From: an uncultured Flavonifractor sp.
Lineage (GTDB): Bacteria; Bacillota; Clostridia; Oscillospirales; Oscillospiraceae
Direction of reading: 5' to 3'
DNA: 13,162 nt
NCBI GenBank assembly: GCA_947384055.1
Contig: CANDFO010000069.1
Coordinates: forward strand, 1 to 13,162
The notes beneath the pieces are model-generated. The model ran no database searches. It saw only the letters and a program-made list of their open reading frames with translations, and was not told where the DNA came from. Numbering within the stretch: position 1 is the first letter of the stretch; the number at the start of each line of letters is the position of its first letter. The position numbers were made by a program, and so were the translations under genes. Positions 13,021 to 13,162 of this stretch are shown piece by piece.

Positions 13021-13162
13021 AGCCTGTCGAAAAAGGCCTCTGGCCTTTTTCGACAAAAGGGATACGGCCTGCTGCGCGCACCCTTTGGGCACACTTGCAG
13101 GCCGAGCAGTGTCATTTTCGAGGCACATGTCCCCGAAAATGACCGATTTTGACTTTATTTTG
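13021..13162 (+). repeat. Dispersed 201-bp palindromic repeat, copy D (partial, cut by window end)
   Basis: The first 142 bases of the repeat, starting AGCCTGTCGAAAAAGG. Hairpin 1 is a perfect 14-bp stem (13025-13038 / 13042-13055, loop TCT). GTCATTTTCG / CGAAAATGAC is a perfect 10-bp stem in this copy, and the window stops inside the TTTATTTTG block. It stands upstream of ilvD and probably downstream of a gene outside the window. Unlike copies A-C, it has no strong GC hairpin at its left edge. Confidence 0.88.

Noticed and set aside
1..13162. The four repeat copies as a CRISPR or tandem array
   Set aside because: They are about 200 bp long, kilobases apart, in both orientations, and have no spacers.

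Overview
The window reads as a piece of chromosome from a GC-rich anaerobic member of the Clostridia. The likeliest setting is a gut Oscillospiraceae of the Flavonifractor / Pseudoflavonifractor / Lawsonibacter kind. The grounds are the Asp23 + FakA pair, a BlaI/BlaR1 pair, strong AGGAGG ribosome binding sites, GTG starts and high-GC codon use. The genus is inference. No rRNA, tRNA, CRISPR array, phage gene or complete insertion sequence was seen.

Layout. (1) 112-2290, minus strand: a promoter, asp23, then fakA (fatty acid kinase / DAK-domain). (2) 2353-2625: intergenic repeat copy B between GC hairpins. (3) 2648-6070, minus: blaI-blaR1 with an 8-nt overlap, behind a near-consensus promoter carrying two matching 20-bp operator-like sites 42 bp apart. 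BlaR1 keeps the M56 zinc-protease half, but its outer half does not look like a penicillin-binding sensor. (4) 6094-7191, minus: a SEC-C protein gene broken by a one-base frameshift, a DUF5655 gene, repeat copy C and a clear terminator. (5) 7269-8390, plus: a lipoprotein with an HExxH zinc-protease motif. (6) 8391-8551: a three-tier nested inverted repeat starting directly after that gene's stop codon. (7) 8616-11150, plus: nitroreductase, mtnA and a class II aldolase, joined by GTGA and ATGA overlaps and closed by a terminator. The last two genes suggest salvage of 5-deoxyribose or methylthioribose phosphates to DHAP plus an aldehyde. (8) 11194-12950, minus: ilvD with its promoter. (9) 13021 to the end: repeat copy D.

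The most unusual content is between the genes. A 201-bp palindrome-rich repeat occurs four times in 13 kb: copy A at 1-75 (partial, inverted), B at 2388-2588, C at 6125-6325 and D at 13021-13162 (partial). It has imperfect terminal inverted repeats close to AGCCTGTCGAA and a chain of hairpins. Two of these hairpins change between copies with compensating bases. Three copies abut or nearly abut a strong GC hairpin at the left end. The combination suggests a MITE-like element or a structured 3'-UTR module. The second nested palindrome (8391-8551) opens with the same GAGCCTGT and may be a relative.
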